In this document: one piece after another, positions 8,047 to 9,017 of the stretch
How positions within the stretch are numbered: the first letter of the stretch is position 1
How the letters are laid out: each line of letters starts with the position of its first letter
Source of the DNA: Solirubrobacterales bacterium 70-9
GTDB taxonomy: Bacteria; Actinomycetota; Thermoleophilia; Solirubrobacterales; 70-9
DNA: 9,017 nt
Assembly: GCA_001898095.1 (NCBI GenBank)
Contig: MKSH01000070.1
Coordinates: forward strand, 1,131-10,147
Direction: 5' to 3'
The notes under the pieces: model-generated
Told to the model about the DNA's origin: nothing
Seen by the model: only the letters and a program-made list of their open reading frames with translations
Databases searched by the model: none
Position numbers and translations under genes: made by a program

Positions 8047-9014
8047 TCTCCACCGAGCTCGACGAGCGCCGGCGTGAGCTGGAGGAGCGGGGCGAGCCCT
8101 TCGTCACCGCGACGGTGGTCCGGGTCCTCCATCCGACCAGCGCCCAGCCGGGCGCGGTGGCCCTGGTCCGGGCCGACGGGACGATCGACGGGTTCGTCGG
8201 CGGCGTCTGCGCCCAGCACAGCGTCCGCCTCTACGCCCTGCAGGTGATCGAGAACGGCGAGCCGATGATGCTGCGGATCGACCCCGACGCCGAGGACCCC
8301 GAGGCCGTCCTGCGGAGCGCCCCGGAAGAACCCCACGCGGGGACCGAGGTCGGCCGCGACGAAGGCATCGTCACCGTCCACAACCCCTGCCTCTCGGGCG
8401 GCACGATCGAGCTCTTCCTTGAGCCGGTGCTGCCCCCGCCCCGCGTCCTCGTGGTTGGCGAGTCGCCGATCGTCGAGGCATTGAAGGACCTCGGCCCGCG
8501 GCTCGGGCTCGGGATCGTCGCCGGGGCGGGCCGCGAGGCGCCGCACCCGCAGGCCGGCGACCTGGCGCTGATCGTCGCCGCCCACGGGCGCGACGAGGTC
8601 GGGACGCTGCGTGCCGGGCTCGAGGCCGACGTCCCCTACATCGGGCTGGTCGCCAGCCCGAAGCGCGGCTCGGCGGTGCTCGAGGAGCTGCGCGAGGCGG
8701 GCATCGACGAGGCCGGTGCGGCGCGGATCGAGACCCCGGCGGGGATCGCGATCGGCGCCTTGACTCCACCCGAGGTGGCGCTCTCGATCCTCGTCCGGGT
8801 CGTCGAGATGCGCCGCGCCGAAGACGTTCAGGAGCGGGCCGCCGCGCGGGCGGCGGCGAAAGGCGGCGGCGGACCGCAGACCGCGATCGACCCGGTCTGC
8901 GGGATGACCGTCGTGGTCCTCGATGACACCCCCTCGCTGGAGCACGACGGCGAGACGATCTACTTCTGCTGCGAGGGGTGCCGGGATCGCCATGCGCAGC
9001 AGCTCGCAGCATGA
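8043..9014 (+). CDS. XdhC/CoxF-like molybdoenzyme maturation protein with C-terminal YHS domain
   Basis: 323 residues from GTG 8043 (overlapping the coxL stop as GTGA, with GGAG eight bases upstream); the open frame continues much further upstream only as a shadow of coxL. Residues about 15-90 match the XdhC/CoxI N-terminal domain (TATVVRVLHPTSAQPGA, then DGTIDGFVGGVC). Residues from about 134 form the Rossmann-like XdhC C-terminal domain (RVLVVGES, VPYIGLVASPKRGSAVLEEL, PAGIAIGALTPPEVALSILV). XdhC proteins bind molybdenum cofactor and help insert the sulfido ligand; CoxF/CoxI relatives are needed for the CODH metal site. The last 45 residues are a YHS metal-binding domain: DPVCGM at 283-288 and YFCCEGC at 307-313, giving Cys286, Cys309, Cys310 and Cys313, joined through an Ala/Gly-rich linker. 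YHS domains are often tied to copper or other heavy metals, so a part in copper delivery to the Cu-S-Mo site is an attractive inference. The usual XdhC GSVSGGC motif is altered here to GFVGGVC. Confidence 0.88.
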
Positions 9015-9017
9015 GCG
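9011..9017 (+). CDS. Possible start of the next operon gene, cut by the window edge
   Basis: ATG at 9011-9013 overlaps the preceding TGA in the same ATGA arrangement used by several gene pairs in this operon, which suggests another coupled gene. Only two full codons (Met-Ser) are visible and no clear ribosome-binding site precedes it. In form I loci the next genes are often coxD, coxE, coxG or a MobA-like cytidylyltransferase, but nothing here identifies it. Confidence 0.3.

Overview
The window comes from a high-GC genome (about 70% G+C by eye, third positions almost always G or C). It carries a form I aerobic carbon monoxide dehydrogenase (CODH) locus. Protein sequences and codon use suggest an actinobacterium, possibly Thermoleophilia/Solirubrobacterales; this placement is an inference, because no marker gene is present.

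Layout. A LysR-family regulator (62-1039, minus strand) is divergent from a dense plus-strand operon that runs from 1204 past the right edge. The 164 bp divergent region holds a 16 bp near-perfect palindrome (1083-1098), a weak candidate promoter and two short hairpins in the presumed leader. The operon order is: coxM copy 1, coxS copy 1, five small genes for single-pass membrane proteins, coxM copy 2, coxS copy 2, coxL, an XdhC/CoxF-like maturation protein fused to a C-terminal YHS domain, and a possible next start codon at 9011. Adjacent genes overlap by 1 or 4 bp or are at most 16 bp apart, so they look co-transcribed and translationally coupled. No intergenic stretch exceeds 165 bp. Positions 1-61 hold nothing I can assign.

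Function. CoxL has the form I active-site loop AYRCSFR (Cys376, the Cu-S-Mo ligand), the GTYGSRST stretch typical of form I, and the catalytic Glu in GVGES (Glu747). With CoxM2 (FAD) and CoxS2 (two [2Fe-2S] clusters) it makes the usual M-S-L enzyme, which oxidises CO to CO2 and passes electrons to the respiratory chain from the cytoplasmic face of the membrane. The XdhC-like protein probably helps mature the molybdenum-copper site. The LysR protein resembles in position the CutR regulator of mycobacterial CODH operons.

What is unusual. CoxM and CoxS are each encoded twice but coxL only once, and the two MS pairs flank a cassette of five cysteine-free small proteins. Each has an N-terminal transmembrane helix followed by a basic residue and a short polar, probably helical, C-terminal part predicted to be cytoplasmic. 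I recognise no family for them. They could form a membrane scaffold or docking platform for the soluble CODH; this is the most novel part of the window and is a hypothesis only.
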